Assembly (NCBI RefSeq): GCF_000499845.2
Contig: NC_023758.2
Location: forward strand, 27,253,520 to 27,317,519
DNA length: 64,000 bases
Direction of reading: 5' to 3'
Source: Phaseolus vulgaris
Taxonomy: Eukaryota; Streptophyta; Magnoliopsida; Fabales; Fabaceae
The notes below the pieces were generated by a model, which was not told the origin of the DNA, did no database searches, and was given only the letters and a program-made list of their open reading frames with translations. Every line of letters begins with the position of its first letter. The first letter of the stretch is position 1. Of this stretch, positions 22,292 to 33,569 are shown in pieces. A program made the translations under genes and the position numbers.

Positions 22292-22969
22292 TGTACCGAC
22301 CAGTCCTCGGGCGTCGTTGACCACTAGTAGTAAAGGGACCACGTAAGCTGGGTCCCACGAGTGGCGTGGGCCAGTGTCTCGCGAGGCACGTGTGCTAAGG
22401 TACCGAAGAGTGGTCAAACATCGATCACCAGGATGTGCCGATGTGGCACTAGGCAGTGTAGAGAGGTCAGACATCGGTGACTTGAACAGCAGAGCTGGGC
22501 CACGAGAGGTGGATCTCATACCACACACCAGTTATCAGTTAGGGAGAAGCCTAGGTCACGAGAGTCCATGCGTATGGTGTGGATGACGCGTTCAGGCGTA
22601 ACACAAGTAAAGAGCCAATGGAAGAGATACGACCTGTAAGGGTCACGTTCCAGGGGTGGGTTGCATGCATGGCACGTGAACAACTAGGGTACTCCCAGGA
22701 CGGGTGACCCCAGAGATCAGGTGCACGAGGAGGCATCCAGGTGGTCATCCCGTTAGAGATTGCACTCCAGTTAGGGAACCCTACGCGCTAGGTTACCCTC
22801 ACCCCCTCAGGAAGCCTATTTTACATGGCGAAAAGGTGGTGATGGAGGAGAAGTGACCCCTGTTTCCACATTCTCAGACGACGTCCCCTATCTAGATTTC
22901 TCCTTTTCCACCATCAGTGATTGCTCAAGTTTTCGATAACCCGAACAAGAGAGTATGTTCGAGGTAACA
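22292..22969. mobile_element. GC-rich solo-LTR-like insertion (678 bp) in the CACTA element
   Basis: Composition jumps from about 30% to well over 50% GC at about 22290 and back at about 22970. The block runs from TGTACCGACCAG to CGAGGTAACA, that is TG...CA bounded on either strand. It splits the CACTA element between its 3' coding remnant and its subterminal array. No coding capacity. A 5-bp target duplication is not clear (GCTTC against TTCTT), so the LTR assignment rests on ends, size and composition. Confidence 0.5.
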
Positions 22970-22974
22970 TTCTT

Positions 22975-23570
22975 CAAAGGTGTCTCTTGAGCTTTCTTCC
23001 GACGATCCTATCATAATTGAAATAAACAAAGTGAATTAAATAAGATAAAGTTATTAATGTTATATAAATAAAAATAGTTAAGTTACTTCACTTACCATCC
23101 AAGCCTCATTTTCACGGCTTTCTTTAAAAAGACGTCAATGTAATGACTTAAAGTGATGAAATTTAAGTCCGATATTGGATATAATCTTTGATCGAAGTGG
23201 TTCCACATCAGGAATTTCAAAGTTTGCCTGGAAAATAACATCACCAAATTAAAATTAATCAATGAATATTAAAAAGCATCATATGATAACAATAATAATG
23301 TAAAGTTTACCAGAACATCCTCCCAGATCATGTTTTGATCGACCTCTGACACCTCATCCTATGAATTAATCAAAATGGAGAACCTCTCACGAGAAACAAC
23401 TCCAAGATAGCTCATAAACTCATTTGCTTTAGGACCAAAAGCCACTCTAGTGTTGACGTCAATGTAACACGTGTCTTCTCACCAGCAGCACATTTCAATG
23501 CGAGACACTTCAATCTAGTAGGTCCTTTGCTGCCTCATTCGGATCGAGGTCTGATTGGAGTCTGATCGTC
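22975..23570 (-). pseudogene. Remnant of second En/Spm protein (plant transposase, Ptta/En-Spm type)
   Basis: Read on the minus strand in pieces, the pattern is a VAFGPKANEFMSYLGVVSRE segment, then a stop, then a DQNMIWEDVL segment with ANFEIP close behind, and finally EAWM before a GTAAGT donor. These are hallmarks of the PF03004-type protein encoded next to the tnp2 gene. Several stops and frameshifts. Non-functional. Confidence 0.6.
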
Positions 23571-23689
23571 ATCCATATCTTTTTTAAAAAAATTAGGTAA
23601 CAAACTTTAGTTAATCTGCATCGAATTAAAATCATATAAAAATAATACATAAAATTCTAAATGCTTATTTACGGGTTGCATGTGGGTTG

Positions 23690-25169
23690 AATGTTCATAT
23701 GTAAATTCCTTCACTGTGGTCTTTACGGGTTGCATGTACATCATCAAGTACATCGTCATCTTTATTAATTATCATTGGTGTGAATGAATGGGGGTCACCA
23801 TTTTCAATATCATCTATGGTCTCCCCTTGTTTTTTCCTGTGTAAAACGACATACCAATGTTCTGACGTAGGATCTTTCACGTAGAAAACCTAAGATGCTT
23901 GTTGAACCATTATAAATGGCTCATCTCGATACCCTATCTTTCGAAAGTCCACTAGTGTGAATCCTGATTCATCAATTTTAACCCCACTTTTATTGTCAAC
24001 CCATTTACACTTGAAAACTGGAACATAAAACTTAGTGTAGTTAACCTTTCATATCTCTTTTATAAACCCATAGTATGCCGTTGATCCAAGTACTAGATTT
24101 GTATCTTTCGAAGTCGAAAACTGCATTGACTCGGCTTCAAGAGTAACACCAGAATTTTGAATTGTACTCTTTTCATCCATAGACTTCGTGTAAAATATAC
24201 AATTATTCACTTCGTACGTTGTACGTTGTACATCAAACTTCAATCCAGCAGCCAACCAGGTCAATGTCTTTGATGCTGTTGAATCCTTGAACACCTCGTC
24301 TTTAAACCAAGGCATGAAAGTTCTATTATGTTCCATCAAGACCCATTTCTCTGCTTGTCTTGGGTTATTTGCCTTCATAATGGCTTTATGAGCTTCTATG
24401 TAAGGTATAACTTCATTTGTGTTATTCAATATATACAAATGTGCTTGCAAGACTTCTGATCGAGATTTGCTTACAATATTCACAACACGTAAACATTTAC
24501 TTGTAGAACGTCTGTGGTGCCATGAATTAGCTGGAAGACCTATTGGATTTGCTTTAGACATGTCCTCTGAACAAAATTCAATACTTTCTTTAGCTATGTA
24601 CCTTTCAATCATTGAAGCTTCTGGACGATAATGATTTTTCACATAACCTTTAAAAATTTTCATATACCGCTCAACAGGATACATCCATCTTAAGTACACT
24701 GGTCCACACAATCTAACCTCTCTTACTAGATGCACCACTAGATGAACCATGATGTCAAAAAAAGATGGAAGAAAAAACATCTCCAATTCACACAAGATAA
24801 TAACAATTTCATTTTGAAGTTCATCTAGTTTTCATGGATCAATGACTTTACAACAGATGGAAGAGAAGAATGAGCACAAACGGGTTATGGTATGTCTAAC
24901 ATTTTTTGCTAAGATCTCACAAATAGCTACCGGCAACATTGCATCAAGATGTGACAATCATGAGACTTTAACCCAATTAACTTCAAATCTTGCATTGACA
25001 CTAGGCTCTTCACATTTGAGGAATGTCCTTGTGGCACTTTCACACCCTTTAGACATTGACAAAAACCAATTTTTTCATCTTTTGACATTGTGTAACAGGC
25101 TGGGGGCAAATATGCACGCTTACCTATTTCTATGAGTGCCAACTCGCCTCGTATGTTCATCTCAATCAA
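23690..25169 (-). pseudogene. C-terminal part of CACTA transposase (DUF4218 and DUF4216 regions)
   Basis: Minus-strand pieces at 24927-25169 (KRAYLPPACYTMSKDEK...LKLIGLKSHDCHILMQ), 24049-24795 (GPVYLRWMYPVERYMKIFKGYVKN, typical DUF4218, then a DUF4216-like VNNCIFYTKS region) and 23695-23880 (MKDPTSEHWYVVLHRK). They lie in the expected order but are separated by frameshifts and stops. Confidence 0.8.
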
Positions 25170-25990
25170 ATCTAAACGAGTATTTTATACCATCTTTCGT
25201 CTTCCCGTTAATGTTAAGAAGTGTACCAATTAAGCTATCACACACATTCTTCTCAACATGCATTACATCTATACAATGTCTGACTTCTAACCTCGACCAG
25301 TACGGAAGATCAAAGAAGATTGATTTCTTCTTCCAAATGTTTGTCACAGATGACTTTTTTTTTACTTACCAAAGGTGTGGTCTTTGTTATGTACCTTTTC
25401 GTAAACCTCAACACCAGTTAATGGAGTTGGTGGACCACTAGCCTCTTGGTGTCCATTAAAGGCTTTTTTCAACCTCCGGTAAAGATGATGACTTCTAAGA
25501 AACCTCCGATGTCGAAGATATACTGTCTTCCTTCCATGTTTCAATTGTTGAGAAGTAGTGTCTTCTTCGCATATTGGACATGCTTTATGACCCTTCACAC
25601 TATAACCTGATAAGTTACCATATGCCGGAAAGTCATTGATGATGCAAAATAACATGGCATGAAGCTTGAAAGTTTCATTAGCATATCCGTCAAATACTTC
25701 AACACCCTGGTCCCACATTAACTTCAAATCTTTAATTAGGGGACTTAGATAAACATCAATATCATTCCCAGACTGTTTCGAGACGGATATCATCATAGAA
25801 AACATCATGTATTTTCGCTTCATGCACAATTCAGGAGGTAAGTTGTAAATAACTAGTAAAACAGGTCAAGAACTGTGATTTGTACTCACATTACTAAACT
25901 GATTCATTCCGTCTATAGCTAAACCAAGTCGGATATTTCTTGATTCTTTACCAAACTCTGGAAACTCATCATCAAATTTCTTCCACTGAA
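25162..25990 (-). pseudogene. Central tnp2 transposase region of the CACTA element
   Basis: Pieces read QWKKFDDEFPEFGKESRNIRLGLAIDGMNQ (about 25900-25990), then 25362-25829 (IKDLKLMWDQGVEVFD...ILNDFPAYGNLSGYSVKGHKACPICE-like zinc motif), then 25162-25347 (LPYWSRLEVRHCIDVMHVEKNVCDSLIGTLL). All are diagnostic of the tnp2 (PF02992) family. Broken by frameshifts. Confidence 0.85.
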
Positions 25991-26019
25991 TAGAATCAAC
26001 TGGATGTCGGTACATGCCA

Positions 26020-26871
26020 TCACATTTCCTCTAATCTACAGGCATCGTTTGGGTTTGCAAACAAACGCTTCATCCTTGGAATGATGGGAAGATACCACAT
26101 AACCTTTATTGGGGGTCCATGTTTTTCTATATCTTCAATAGTATCATCATCTTTTTGTTTCAACTTATAACATGATAACCCACACCTCGTACAACTTTTC
26201 AACAATTCAAAATCTTTCCGGTATAATATACAATCATTAGGACATGCATGTATCTTTTTATACTCCATACCCATTGGACAAAGAATCTTTTTGGCCTCAT
26301 AATTACGATTAGGTAGAGTATTTCCCTCTAGAAGCATATCCTTCAACAACTGAAGCAATTCCGTGAAGTTTATATTAGTCCATCCATTTATTACCTTCAA
26401 ATTCATCAATCTTAACACCACCAACAATTGTGTGAAGTTAGTTGATCTAGGATACAATGGAGTCTCTGCATTGCTTGACATACTTCCATTTCCATGCGCT
26501 TTTACAAAAGACTCAGCTCCTACATCACGAATCATATCCTCCAATCGATCATCATCTACATCATCGTGTACTGCTTCATCCATGGTGGACCCCACATATT
26601 CTTCAGTTACGGAAACACGTGGTAAATTTAATAATTCACCATGTCATGTCCAAGTTTTATAAGATCGAAGAAACCCATCACATAGCAGGTGCTCCCTCAT
26701 TATATTAACATCCAATATCCTTCCATTCAAACAATTAACGCACGGACACCTGATCTTTGCACCATCATGACCACTATTAATCGCGTTACGTTGTGCAAAT
26801 TGTATAAATTCTTCTACTCCTCTTTCGTACTCGTCACTTATATGAACAAAAGTCATCCAATTTCGATCCAT
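26020..26871 (-). pseudogene. N-terminal part of CACTA transposase with one nonsense codon
   Basis: ATG at 26869-26871. The first 75 codons form the transposase-associated domain (MDRNWMT...CPCVNCLNG, with the Cys pair). A TGA at 26644-26646 replaces the expected Trp before HGE. The frame then continues unshifted from there to 26020 with a Cys-rich segment (CPNDCILYRKDFELLKSCTRCG) that leads into the tnp2 domain. Confidence 0.8.
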
Positions 26872-27000
26872 TATATATTCTAGAATGGTTAGGATTTTTC
26901 AATCAGTGTTCTTTCTCACGCGTTTGCCATGGGTCGAACACCCCCGGACTCAATACCAGAACGTATTATTGTCGTAGATAACATATAAAGTAACAACTAA

Positions 27001-27270
27001 CTACTAAATAATATAAATTACATAATACATAAAAAAGAACAAATTCAAAATATAATAAGTAGTAATACTAAATAATATAAATTTTAAAAAATACAAATTA
27101 TAATATATAAAAAAACATACAAATTCAAAATATAATAAATACTAAATAATATAAAATTTAAAGTATACAAATTATAATACATAAAAAACATAAAAATTCA
27201 AAATATAATAAATACTAAATAATATAAAATTTAAAATATACAAATTATAATACATAAAAATATAAATTCA
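27001..27270. repeat. Tandem array of about 68-bp AT-rich units inside the CACTA element
   Basis: Four imperfect units built on AAATTCAAAATATAATAAATACTAAATAATATAAA... lie just upstream of the transposase start, in what would be the 5' UTR or first intron. Confidence 0.8.
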
Positions 27271-27654
27271 AAAAATTAAAGAAAAATTCAAAAAAATTAA
27301 AACAGCACACCAACCTTGTGTGTGAACCAACGTTGGTGGTGAAGAGTGGCAGGGGAGTGCCAGCAACAGCGACAGCAGCGGAAGCGGTAGTGGAGCAGTG
27401 ACGGAGCAGCCAATGGAATAATACCTTCGACCACCAATGCAAGAATAAAAAACAAATATAAGGAAACAAACAAAATTTATAAAACGTACATTTGTGAAGA
27501 TGAAGAGGAAGAGAGCGATTCAAGAAACTTACAAACTTATAATGAAGATGCAGAAAAAGAGATAAACTTCTTACGCCAGTGCAGGAATAGTGCAAACGAG
27601 AGGCAAGAGGAGAAAGAAACTACGAAAGTGTGTGGCGCGCTAAAAAACTTAGGG

Positions 27655-27765
27655 TAAAAAGGATTTACAAATGCGGCTAAACGTAAAAACCGCATTTATA
27701 AATCAAATTAATTTAAAAAATGTCACCGCGTTTTTTACGAATGCTGTACAAAGCCGTACTAAATA
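27655..27765. repeat. CACTA subterminal repeats, right
   Basis: TTTACAAATGCGGCTAAACG, then AACCGCATTTATAAATC and further variants. Matches the motif of the left array in inverted arrangement. The preceding 27300-27650 is GC-richer non-coding element DNA. Confidence 0.75.
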
Positions 27766-27797
27766 AAGAACATTCTTTTCTTCATTTTGCACTGATG

Positions 27798-28015
27798 TAA
27801 TAAAAAGATTAAGTAAGAAAATACTTTATCAAAGACCACTAAGAACAAAAATATTTATAAAAGAATAAATATAAATGTGATAATTTATTAGTGAATAAAA
27901 AGGTAATTAATTTTCTTACACATAAAATGAATAATGATAATGACCTAGTATTATTTATTGAGTTCACATAGCAATTGTAACGGAATAGCGAGAAAGAAAA
28001 TATCTGTATTATGAA
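27798..28015. repeat. Repeat block F, copy at right flank of CACTA
   Basis: AAAAAGATTAAGTAAGAAAATAC ... ATTATGAA matches 58945-59155 and 60715-60900. All three copies diverge right after the same ATTATGAA, so the end of homology there is a real repeat boundary. Confidence 0.75.
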
Positions 28016-28029
28016 AAGTTTTATAACAT

Positions 28030-28640
28030 CTACATATCCAGAGCTATCCAGAACATTTTTTATTTGATTGATAATGAAACTGTACTGGCATGGTCCGAAT
28101 GAGCGTTCACATGACTCGGTCTTCTTCATTGGACCGTACAAATGCTCACATAACTTGATTTTCTTCACTGGACCGTACGAGTGCTCGCATAACTCGATTT
28201 CATTCACTGGACCGTACGAGCAATCGAGTTACTCGATCTCCATCAATTAACCGACCGATATCTATACTTAAGCAAAGTTAGGAAAGTTAATATGCGATTA
28301 AGCGCTAACTAATACAACTCTAATCGCAGTCCAATTACCTAATCCTGTTAAACAAGTAAGGTCCATTAGGATGATATAAATAACACAAATTCCAAGAATC
28401 AGGTACGTCATTATTTACAGTACTCTGACAACCAAGTGTCGAATCTCTTTGCTGACTTGAGCATCGAAGTGTCTTCTGCAGGTACCATCCGAATTTGTGC
28501 TTCGAGACAAACGAGAAGAATGACGAGAAGGAAGAGAAGATAAGCTTGCAAGGAAGGTGAGAGATCTGTACGACTGATCCACAGGAGTGAAAGATGGTTG
28601 ATATCATTAGTTCAGGAGTGAAAGATGGTTGATATCATTA
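28030..28640 (+). mobile_element. LTR-like fragment of an unidentified retroelement
   Basis: GC-richer block with a TATA-like GATATAAATAACAC at about 28373, followed by GTACTCTGACAACC and CTGACTTGAGCATCGAAGTG, a layout common in legume gypsy LTRs. No TG...CA ends or target duplication could be fixed. Confidence 0.35.
28095..28240. repeat. Tandem repeat of about 37-bp units
   Basis: Four imperfect units of the form TTCACTGGACCGTACGAGTG / CTCGCATAACTCGATTT. Probably part of the LTR-like block around it. Confidence 0.8.
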
Positions 28641-28643
28641 GTT
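28582..28643. repeat. Exact 31-bp tandem duplication
   Basis: CAGGAGTGAAAGATGGTTGATATCATTAGTT occurs twice in a row, at 28582-28612 and 28613-28643. Confidence 0.9.
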
Positions 28644-28689
28644 TTGTAGACTCCAACTCTATAAGAACATAAGCCAATTTTTAAAAGGT

Positions 28690-29290
28690 GAAGAATTGAG
28701 AAGTAGATGTAGGGTTGGTTGAATTCGAAACGATATAAATATGTTACGTGATCTTTCTTTTACTTTATTCATCTCTTTATACTGCTATTTAATTCTTATA
28801 TCAATTAGATTATCAAATTAATTGCATTCTTATTTTGGAGTTGAAATAGTTTAAAAAAACTTAAAATATAAAAATATTTTTTTGTTACAATCAATTCCTA
28901 TATTAATCTTCCTTTCACTAATAATTGCATTTATTTGTTATATCTTAAAGAAATTTTAAAAGAATTCTAAGAAAGGAAGTTATCAAAAAAAAATTTGAAA
29001 ACCAATTCATTCATCTACTTGGTTTAATCAAGCCATTCCCTTTTTCTAATTAAAAAAAAAACTCACTTTGAACCTAGCTAATAAAATTGAATTTTCAAAA
29101 AACCTAAACTGACAAAATAAATTTTATTTCATAAGTTTCAAATATAAAGAATACAATAGAGAAATATTTTATTTATAGGATGTGAAGGTGAGTTCAAGAA
29201 GTTATCCAAGGTATGAAAGAGATGGAAGTAGTTGGCTAAAATTTGAAGTTAAAATACATACAAAGTACAACTCTCTTGGTTCTCTGCACA
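28690..29290. repeat. Segmental-duplication block D, partial copy 3
   Basis: Shares GTAGGGTTGGTTGAATTCG and the following bases with 20410 and 47015, and GAAAACCAATTCATTC to GTATGAAAGAGATG with the other block D copies. Lacks the MITE present at 8.4 and 20.8 kb. Confidence 0.75.
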
Positions 29291-29758
29291 AAACCGAAGA
29301 GTACAAGGTAGGGATTCCTCTCGATTCCAAGATACACACAAGACAGAGCTAGAGGTGTTACTTTGGTTAAAGAACCATGAATTCCTCTTTTCTTTAACAA
29401 TCATATGACATACTCACACCTACATACACTGTTCCTGCAAAAAAAAAAAACATATGTATGAAAGTCAAATAATTGAAATTAAAATCCATACGAGTTTCAT
29501 TTATTTTATTTTTTTATCTTAACTTTATATAAATATGTATGAATATCCGATGGTGAGAACAATTTTATGTTATACATATATAATATAGATAGTGTTATGA
29601 GAAATTACAATATGCTTTTTTTAATCTAATGCAAAATTTATTTAAAGATTATTTAACTTCAAAAAATAAATTTACACTTAGAGAGAAACATATGAAACAT
29701 TTCCCTATAGTTATGTCAGCAATATATCCTATCATGATTTATCATGAATCATTTATGA
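29291..29758. other. Intergenic, no gene seen
   Basis: AT-rich flank of the copia element. No coding signal. Confidence 0.4.
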
Positions 29759-29939
29759 ATATTTGTTGGTTTTTTAGAATAATTCAGAGGAAGATATTTT
29801 ATTATCTTTGCTAACAATTACATTTATAGTAACTACAGTAACAAACTCTTTACTAATTTTATGAGTAGTTACCTATAAATATTAAATCAACAATTAAAAC
29901 AGAATAACAAACCATTAAAAAAAAACAGAATTACTAACA

Positions 29940-30950
29940 CTCCTCCTTGATTTTTTGAACTGCAAATTCCAATCTTCTGTCTTGAGAAATCAAACTTGTT
30001 GGCTGGAAGTGGCTTGGTAAACAAATCTGCAATTTTTATTTTTTTCATCCTCGCTTTGCATAATCTCCATTCAACACCTTTTGGTTTGACATAAGGTGCA
30101 GATTCTAAAAGACTTTTGTCAAAGCCTAAGCTGATAAGATAATCATCAATTCGGTTATACCATGTTCTGGGAACATCTTTTAAGCCATAAATAACTTTAG
30201 ACAACTTATAAACTTTGTCTTCTTTTCCTTCCACAATGAAACCTTTAGGTTGCTCAACAGAAATTTTCTCTTCAAGAAATCCATTTAGGAATGTTGACTT
30301 GACATCCATTTGATGTACCTTTCTATCTTGAGGTATGTCAACAAGCTCCCGAGTTTTGTTCTTCTCAATCATATATACCTCTTCCTCCATTGCCTTTTCC
30401 GCCTTTGGGTCATTGATAACTTCTTTGTGATCCACATGTTCACATATTGCAACGTTACATCTATGATATATGTCAGAGAGTAATCGATTGCCTTTAATTG
30501 GTGGATCGTCTTCTATTTCAGATTTTTGCATCTTGAGAAGTCCTTGATCAGACGGCTCCTCCTGAAATAGTTCTAATGAGAAACTTTTGCCTCTCATTTG
30601 TACCTTGAACAAATCTTGTCATGTAGCATCCTTGATCAAATAGTGGTTATCTTCAAAAAAACACCTTGAAGCCTTCTTGCAGCAACTGACCAACACTCAA
30701 TAAATTTTTGTCTATGTTAGGTACATATAACATAGTTTTAGTACCTGAATGTGTTGCTACAACAATGGTTCCTATTCCATGTACTGAAATGTGACCCCAT
30801 GGCCTATCTTGACCTTTGAAATTTTTGAAGGCTTCAACTCCTTGAAAAGTTTTTTGTCATAAGTCATGTGATTTATGCCTCCACTATCAATTAACCACGA
30901 TGCACTTTAAATATTGTTGGAGAAACCAGTTGCAACGAAAAGTACATCCT
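29940..30950 (-). pseudogene. Copia protease/RT/RNase H remnants
   Basis: About 30860-30910 reads ASWLIDSGGINHMTYDKKLF, the aspartic protease DSG region. The open stretch 29887-30612 joins an integrase-tail-like segment to reverse-transcriptase pieces (MDVKSTFLNGFLEE, QPKGF, VYKLSKVIYGLKDVPRTWY) and then directly to the element's end (KIADLFTKPLPANKFDFSRQ). Most of RT and RNase H is deleted. Confidence 0.85.
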
Positions 30951-31002
30951 CCTCCTCATTTGCAAATTGAGCATCTACGTCTTTTTGCTCACTTTGGTTC
31001 AC

Positions 31003-31724
31003 ATCTTGTTGCTCACTTTGGTTTCTACAAATGACTGCTTCATGCCCAAGTTGATTGCACTTGTTGCACTTAGCATCAGGTCTTCTCCAACACTTAAACG
31101 GTGGATGACCTAACTTTTTGCAATGCTTACAAGGAGGGTAATTTCTCCTTTTGTGGTTATTGTGTGCAACAACTTCTCCATTTTCTTGCTGGTTCTGCTT
31201 GATCTGGCTACCTTTGTTTCTCCAACCACCTTTATGATAAGGCTCCTTCTATTGCTCCATCTTTTCTCATGGCTCTTCTTTGTTCCTGTGCTTGTAAAGC
31301 ATTTAAGAGCTCTGCAAGAGAAATTTTTGATAGGTCCTTTGTGTTCTCTAGGGTTGTTATGGTGGCTTCAAACCTCTCTGGAACCGTTACAAGCAGTTTT
31401 TCCACAATTCTTGAATCTTTTAACACAGATCCAAGCAATGCTTAGAAGTCTGTCAGAGTACTCTTTTACGGTTTCTGACTCCTCCATTCTCTGCAGTTCA
31501 AACTCCCTGATTAGATTCAGCACTTGCATTCCACGAATCCTCTCATCACCCTTGAGGTAATCCTAGATTTCTTTTGCTGACTTCAAGGACATTATCCTTG
31601 TGAATACCATAGGAGATACAGCTGCAAATAGACATGTTTTTGCCTTTGATCTTTTCATCTTCTGTTCCTTGTCTCCATCAAAGACAGGTGGTGCCATTGC
31701 TGAAAAATTGAAACCTCCTTCCAT
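31003..31724 (-). pseudogene. Copia gag remnant with zinc knuckle
   Basis: Starts at ATG 31722-31724 (MEGGFNFSAMAPPVFDGD), hits a stop near 31565, continues in pieces (VEKLLVTVPERFEATITTLE, typical copia gag) and ends with a CCHC knuckle CNKCNQLGHEAVIC at about 31020-31075. Frameshifted and shortened. Confidence 0.8.
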
Positions 31725-31943
31725 TGATGCACTCTTTCCTCAAGAAGATAGCTCTGATACCAATTGTTGGTTTTTTAGAATAATTCAAAGGAAGATATTT
31801 TATTATCTTTGCTAACAATTACATTTATAGTAACTACAGTAACAAACTCTTAACTAATTTTATGAGCAGTTACCTAGAAATATTAAATCAACAATTAAAA
31901 CAGAATAACAAACAGTTAAAAAAACAGAATTTCTAACAATATT

Positions 31944-32780
31944 TTATTTTTCTTTGGTGCTTCATGCTATACATTTTCAAAAGTAAATTAAGAATAGAAG
32001 TAAATGTAAAAATGTTCAGCTTCAATGAAATATTACATCACAATCAGCAAATGCATGTATCTTGATGGTTTGAATATAGTACATTGTATCAGAGAAACGA
32101 ATATATGGTACTAAACAATTAATTCAACAAAAAAGTGACAAACTTTGAATTTTCAATTTGGCATTACATAAGTGTATGAACCCTGCAAGTAATTCATGGC
32201 AATTAACATGTCCTTGACATTCGGCATTACACTGGGAACATAGTTCAAAAAAGAGATCACAAACACTCTCACCATTCCCTTGGCAAAGCATGGTGTAGGC
32301 ATGCATTGATAGGAAACACTAGGCCAGGAACAGAGTACAATGAAATCACAAACACTAGACCAAGCAATGTTGCTATATTTTGCATGCAAAGGCAAAGATT
32401 ATGTTGCAGAGAAGGGTGAGTATGGGATACTTGCTGCTGCTTTAACAGTTGAAGCCAACAAAGGATTGGTATAAGCCTGCCAAGGAACACCACTATTTTA
32501 ATAGTAGTGTTTCTTGACCTGGAATGGAATATCTTTGATCGGATTGATCCCATGCCTGGACCTTATACAACTTGTTATTTCCGAACAGCACCACTCTACA
32601 TAAGTTCATCTTTACAGGGTTTTAAACCAACAAACTACCACCGAAACCATTTATTAAATTTCATTTGATTTTTTTTTATTTCAGATCTTTGTCTCAATAC
32701 ATGATCACAACACATAAGACCAATATAGTTATAAGGCTCAACAATAATTATCACCTAGCAAAATCTTGAAAATCAAGAAC
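31944..32780. other. Intergenic, nothing identified
   Basis: Contains minus-strand frames around 32124-32553 with an internal near-repeat (GTGTTTGTGATTTCATTGTAC against GTGTTTGTGATCTCTTTTTT) but no recognised protein. Could be an old gene fragment. Confidence 0.3.
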
Positions 32781-32783
32781 TCA

Positions 32784-32875
32784 GCACCAATATATACAAT
32801 CCATCCACCAATATCAGTCAAAGCTATATAGAGTAACAGTAACAGGTAATAAATCTGCATTTTATAAATTTAACT
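32784..32875. repeat. CNL 3'-flank block B, partial copy
   Basis: CAGCACCAATATATACAATCC...AAAGCTATATAGAGTAACAG and AAATCTGCATTTTATAAATTT match the 3' flanks of the CNLs, though no CNL is attached here. The gene part was lost or never copied. Confidence 0.75.
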
Positions 32876-32983
32876 AGGGTAATGGGATTAATAATAATGG
32901 TGAACTTTTTCCTATGGTAGGAAGCAAAGTTTTGGAACTGAGTTGTAGTTTCCCATTTACTCCAGTTAATCCATGTAGATAAT

Positions 32984-33095
32984 AATAACCGTGCTATTGG
33001 AATCATTGCTGGAGGAGTTGTTGTGCAGCTCCTGTAATTGCACTTGTTTATTATAAAAGACGGAAACCATAGGATTTTTTATTTGATGTTGCAGG
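32984..33095 (+). pseudogene. SERK/BAK1-like receptor-kinase transmembrane exon fragment
   Basis: Frame one reads NNRAIGIIAGGVVV. After a one-base shift the next frame reads AAPVIALVYYKRRKP, stop, DFLFDVAG. This matches the GAIAGGV...AAPAIA.AYWRRRKPQ..FFDVPAEED transmembrane/juxtamembrane exon of SERK-family LRR receptor kinases, which I know from the family. Isolated exon with frameshift and stop, without the rest of the gene. Relic, possibly carried in by a transposon. Confidence 0.6.
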
Positions 33096-33099
33096 GGGT

Positions 33100-33560
33100 T
33101 GATTAAAAGAAAAGATGGTTTGCATACTCATCAAAACTGCATATGATAGCCATAATTAACTGATTTTTTTTTTGTGTACTTCAGTGGTAGTTGATTTTTT
33201 TTCTTAAAAACAACGGTTGTTTTATTGAAATAACTGATTGAACACAAACACACATTTAAACAAAGTTTTTTCAAATTATTTTAAAAATCATTAAGTGTCA
33301 AATAACAAGTTGTTTAAACAATTTAAGTCTTAGCCTCAAACCTGTAAGCAAAATCTTATTCAATTGATTGATTTGAAAAACAATTGATAAAAAATTTTCA
33401 GCTTTTAAGATAAAAAAAGATAAAAATTCAAATGAGTTTGGATCCTTTTAAAACGTGAATTAAAAAATTAAAAATTACTAGATAACACATACTAACAAGA
33501 TTTTCAAATTTTTCACAAATTTGGAATCATCAAAGCATATTGTTCAATATATGTCTCTTT
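33100..33560. other. Intergenic, no gene seen
   Basis: AT-rich, no coding signal. Confidence 0.4.
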
Positions 33561-33569
33561 AAATAACAT

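Larger units (their letters stand above)
21604..27797 (-). mobile_element. Degenerate CACTA (En/Spm) DNA transposon, about 6.2 kb
   Basis: Contains minus-strand remnants of a tnp2-type transposase and of a second En/Spm protein, bordered by subterminal arrays of the motif AAATGCGGCTA on both strands. The ends are placed by comparison with the related sequence at 58917-58970, which reads straight through without the element. This leaves termini TACTA...TGATG (decayed CACTA...TAGTG) and a 3-bp duplication TAA at 21601-21603 and 27798-27800. All coding parts carry stops or frameshifts, so the element is dead. Boundaries could be off by a few bases. Confidence 0.8.
29764..31938 (-). mobile_element. 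Non-autonomous Ty1/copia retrotransposon, complete ends
   Basis: 2175 bp, oriented on the minus strand. LTRs of 174 bp (31765-31938, 5') and 176 bp (29764-29939, 3') start TGTTAG and end CCAACA, and differ at about seven sites plus a poly-A length change. A primer-binding site for initiator Met-tRNA lies at 31751-31764 (ATTGGTATCAGAGC) and a purine tract (AAGGAGGAG) abuts the 3' LTR. A perfect 5-bp target duplication ATATT flanks it (29759-29763, 31939-31943). The interior is internally deleted copia coding sequence, so transposition would have needed help in trans. Confidence 0.95.

Noticed and set aside
27245..27595. 116-codon minus-strand frame within the CACTA element
   Set aside because: Low-complexity hydrophobic and aromatic composition, located in the element's 5' non-coding part, no known domain.
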